A DNA stretch of 14,738 nt, taken from contig CABTXP010000029.1 of assembly GCA_902488815.1 (NCBI GenBank), positions 1-14,738 of the forward strand, read 5' to 3'. The notes below the pieces were generated by a model, which made no database searches, was not told where the DNA came from, and saw only the letters and a program-made list of their open reading frames with translations. The position numbers were made by a program, and so were the translations under genes. Positions 12,991 through 14,738 of the stretch are shown here, in pieces (position 1 is the stretch's first letter; each line of letters begins with the position of its first letter). The DNA comes from an uncultured Eubacteriales bacterium. GTDB lineage: Bacteria; Bacillota; Clostridia; Tissierellales; Peptoniphilaceae.

Positions 12991-14022
12991 TTATTTAATA
13001 CCGTCTAAAATTAAATCCGAATCCGAGATAACGTTTCCCTTTTTTAAGAAATAATACACAATGTAAGAAATAATTCCGGGTAAAACAATATGCATTAAAA
13101 TTACCTTTAAAATTACATCCGGTGAATAACCCATTACGGAGAAGGTTGCAAACTGTCCTACAAGTCCGCTGGTGCCCATGCCCGCCCCTTGAGCATTAGA
13201 TGTCATTTTAAGTAAATAGGTTGAGACAGGTCCAAGTATGGCAGAGGATATAATGGCGGGAAGCCATATTGCCGGTTTTTTAATAATGTTGGGCATTTGA
13301 AGCATACTCGTGCCTACCGCCTGTGCCACAAATCCGCCGATGCCGTTTGCCGCCAAGGAGATTACGGCAAAGCCGATCATATTTGCCGAGCATCCCACCG
13401 TTGCCGCCCCTGCCGCAAGGCCTGATAAGTTAAGGGAAATTGCAATTGCCGCACTTGAAATGGGAAGTGTTAATATCATTCCCATTAAAACGGAAATGAC
13501 AATGCCCATGGGTATGGGTTGTAGTTCCGTCGCCGCATTTATTACTTGGCCCAAGCCTGTCATAAATTGTGAGAGGACGGGAGAGATAAACACTCCTGTA
13601 AGTCCGCCGCACACAATTGTAACTAAGGGCACAAGGACTATGTCCATCTTGGTCTTTCCCGCAATTCTTCTTCCTATTTCAGCTCCTATTAAAGCCGCCA
13701 CAAAACTGCCGACAGGTTCGCCGACTTTAATTTGTGCCGCTCCTTCTACAAAGGCAATGCTGCCCGCTCCTATGGCCCCTGTAACGGCGCTTGCCATTAC
13801 CACCAATGACGAAGACTTTAATACATAGGCAACTCCTACGCCTATTGCGGGTCCCATTAACACCTGTGCGGTGCTGCCGAATTTTGTGAGAAAGGAAAGC
13901 CCGGTAAGAGTTCCGATTTGCTTAATAATAAGTCCGATGAGAAGTGAGGAGAAAAGGCCATACGCCATTCCGTTTAAGACATTGGTTATGTAGTCCCTCA
14001 CTCTGTGTTTTTTTTGATTCAT
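12991..14022 (-). CDS. PfoR-like membrane protein (PTS EIIC type, COG3641)
   Basis: This is a 343-residue polytopic membrane protein of the PTS_EIIC_2/PfoR family, named after a Clostridium perfringens protein reported to affect perfringolysin O expression. About nine hydrophobic segments follow a short basic cytoplasmic start (NQKKHRVRDYI). Gly/Ala-rich segments such as SAVTGAIGAGS and AANGIGGFVAQAVGTSMLQM, and the central LPISSAAIAISLNLSGLAAG, are typical of this family. The end KKPAIWLPAIISSAILGP and MGTSGLVGQF also fits. There are no EIIA or EIIB domains or phosphorylation sites, and none is encoded next to it. Sugar transport is therefore unproven; the substrate and role are unknown. The ATG at 14022 has GGAGG upstream. 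A TGGTATACT element (14060-14052, minus strand) is a likely extended -10. Confidence 0.85.
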   Translation of the reverse strand: MNQKKHRVRDYITNVLNGMAYGLFSSLLIGLIIKQIGTLTGLSFLTKFGSTAQVLMGPAIGVGVAYVLKSSSLVVMASAVTGAIGAGSIAFVEGAAQIKVGEPVGSFVAALIGAEIGRRIAGKTKMDIVLVPLVTIVCGGLTGVFISPVLSQFMTGLGQVINAATELQPIPMGIVISVLMGMILTLPISSAAIAISLNLSGLAAGAATVGCSANMIGFAVISLAANGIGGFVAQAVGTSMLQMPNIIKKPAIWLPAIISSAILGPVSTYLLKMTSNAQGAGMGTSGLVGQFATFSVMGYSPDVILKVILMHIVLPGIISYIVYYFLKKGNVISDSDLILDGIK

Positions 14023-14051
14023 CTTTTCTTTTCCTCCATGATTTTTTTAAA

Positions 14052-14060
14052 AGTATACCA
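14052..14060 (-). promoter_or_regulatory. Extended -10 promoter of the PfoR-like gene
   Basis: On the minus strand TGGTATACT is an extended -10 element. It lies about 30 bases upstream of the start codon, with a long A/T-rich stretch upstream. The -35 position (AAAGAA) is poor. Confidence 0.5.
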
Positions 14061-14158
14061 TAAATAACTTAAATTTCTTTAATAATTAAATATATATTCT
14101 TTTTTGTATTGTATTTAATTCTATACCTTCTTGTTTAGCTATTCAAATTTTAATGTTA

Positions 14159-14187
14159 TTGACATGAAAAATAAAAAAATATATTAT
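14159..14187 (+). promoter_or_regulatory. Promoter of pyrG
   Basis: A consensus -35 TTGACA (14159-14164) and TATTAT (14182-14187) are 17 bases apart; TATAAA overlaps at 14185. The predicted start is near 14194, giving a leader of about 134 bases. The upstream A/T-rich region (14060-14158) is shared with the divergent PfoR-like gene and holds nothing else I can recognise. Confidence 0.7.
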
Positions 14188-14204
14188 AAAAGAAAACAAT
14201 ACAT

Positions 14205-14266
14205 AGATTTTTAATCTTCTGTCGCGAGACGGGCATTGGTTCTTTTTTTGAAGAGCCCTTTTTTTT
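14205..14266 (+). promoter_or_regulatory. Candidate pyrG transcription attenuator (leader with intrinsic terminator)
   Basis: GGTTCTTT (14238-14245) pairs with GAAGAGCC (14250-14257) around TTTT, then C and eight T residues (14259-14266): an intrinsic terminator about 50 bases upstream of the pyrG ribosome binding site. Before it lie two small hairpins: AGATT-TTT-AATCT (14205-14217) and CTGTC-GCGA-GACGG (14219-14232). UCUUC (14215-14219) is complementary to GAAGA (14250-14254) and could form an antiterminator. Firmicutes pyrG genes are known to be attenuated by CTP-sensitive reiterative G addition at a GGGC start. A GGGC exists here (14231), but no -10 is placed to start there. Attenuation is likely; the mechanism is open. 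Confidence 0.65.
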
Positions 14267-14327
14267 GTTTAAATAAGGAAATGTTGTACAGTATATGTAG
14301 TTAAAATTCTTTAGTGTAGGAGGAATT

Positions 14328-14715
14328 ATGTCAAAATTTATTTTCGTAACCGGCGGAGTAGTATCAGGAATAGGCAAAGGCATCAGTGCCGCAAGTATAG
14401 GAAGACTTTTAAAAGACCACGGTCTAAGTGTCTTTATGCAAAAGTTCGACCCTTACATTAACGTTGACCCGGGCACAATGAATCCATATGAGCATGGCGA
14501 AGTCTTTGTAACAAAGGACGGTGCCGAGACAGATTTGGACCTTGGCCACTACGAAAGATTTACAGATGAAGAACTTACCAAGAGAGCAAGTGTAACAACG
14601 GGCAAAATTTATCAAAGAGTTATAGAAAGAGAAAGACGTGGCGACTTTAACGGCGCAACAGTTCAAGTTATACCTCACATTACCGACGAAATTAAAAACG
14701 CAATTTACAAGGCGA
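14328..14715 (+). CDS. pyrG: CTP synthase, N-terminal part (cut by contig end)
   Basis: CTP synthase makes CTP from UTP, ATP and glutamine, the last step of pyrimidine nucleotide synthesis. About 129 residues of a usual total near 535 are visible, all in the synthetase domain. These include the P-loop-like FVTGGVVSGIGKG (6-18), KFDPYINVDPGTMNP (39-53), HGEVF (56-60) and the DGAETDLDLGHYERF metal/UTP region (64-78), ending in IPHITDEIKNAIYKA. The ATG at 14328 follows AGGAGG. The glutaminase domain is missing because the true sequence stops near 14715. The apparent last codons (KIGRAHV and TGA) are translated Illumina adapter and not protein. Confidence 0.96.
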
Positions 14716-14738
14716 AGATCGGAAGAGCACACGTCTGA
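14716..14738 (+). other. Illumina TruSeq adapter read-through (assembly artefact)
   Basis: The last 23 bases begin AGATCGGAAGAGC and continue through ACACGTCTGA, identical to the start of the TruSeq read-1 adapter as I know it. The sequence interrupts pyrG in a conserved region and creates a false stop codon. It is not genomic. Confidence 0.96.

Noticed and set aside
13310..13828. 172-codon open frame on the plus strand inside the PfoR-like gene
   Set aside because: It is antisense to a clear membrane protein gene, its Pro/Ala/Thr/Met-rich product matches nothing I know, and it has no ribosome binding site.
14231..14234. GGGC as the +1 of pyrG for reiterative G addition
   Set aside because: No -10 element lies 6-8 bases upstream; the sequence there is CTTCTGTCGCGAGAC. 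The consensus promoter is much further upstream. It is kept as an open question in the findings.
14424..14732. Minus-strand open frame starting MCSSDLR opposite pyrG
   Set aside because: Its start lies in the adapter sequence and the rest is antisense to pyrG.
1..14738. CRISPR arrays, prophage or insertion-sequence genes
   Set aside because: No regularly spaced direct repeats, integrase, transposase or phage genes are seen on either strand.

Overview
The window looks like a low-GC Gram-positive (Firmicutes) chromosome, probably an anaerobe of the Clostridia/Tissierellia kind. The evidence is a large SRP RNA with an Alu domain, a Firmicutes-style L10 leader with an attenuator, A/T-rich sigma-A-type promoters, strong AGGAGG ribosome binding sites, and a PfoR-type membrane protein. 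The genus is not determined. The last 23 bases are Illumina adapter sequence, so the right edge is a contig end from a short-read assembly and pyrG is artificially cut there.

Region 1 (1-1604, minus strand) holds birA (biotin-protein ligase without a DNA-binding domain), then rplJ and the start of rplL. A consensus promoter for rplJL sits inside the last codons of birA, and its -10 box contains the birA stop codon. It feeds an L10 leader that ends in an intrinsic terminator just before rplJ.

Region 2 (1614-2064, plus strand) is a short stable-RNA unit. A perfectly spaced promoter drives tRNA-Ser(GGA), followed about 10 nt later by the large SRP RNA and a strong terminator. The SRP RNA carries a UGAC apical tetraloop in place of the usual GGAA.

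Region 3 (2100-6705, plus strand) is a tightly overlapping three-gene operon: a MacB/LolD-type ATPase with an unusual 125-residue acidic tail, a signal-peptide-bearing membrane-anchored protein built of about four Ig-like (CARDB/COG1361-type) repeats, and a MacB/FtsX-type permease. I infer a tripartite exporter or mechanotransmission complex of unknown substrate. It is the least understood system in the window.

Region 4 (6706-6979) has no gene and contains a cluster of GTCCCC/GGGGAC palindromes that look like REP/MITE remnants.

Region 5 (6980-12894, minus strand) is a complete oligopeptide importer operon in the order oppB-oppC-oppD-oppF-oppA. It has a consensus promoter upstream of oppB and a terminator after oppA. 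The lipoprotein gene oppA is last and starts with TTG.

Region 6 (12991-14738) has a PfoR/PTS-EIIC-like membrane protein on the minus strand and, divergently, the start of pyrG (CTP synthase) on the plus strand. pyrG is preceded by a promoter and an intrinsic terminator that forms a candidate attenuator.
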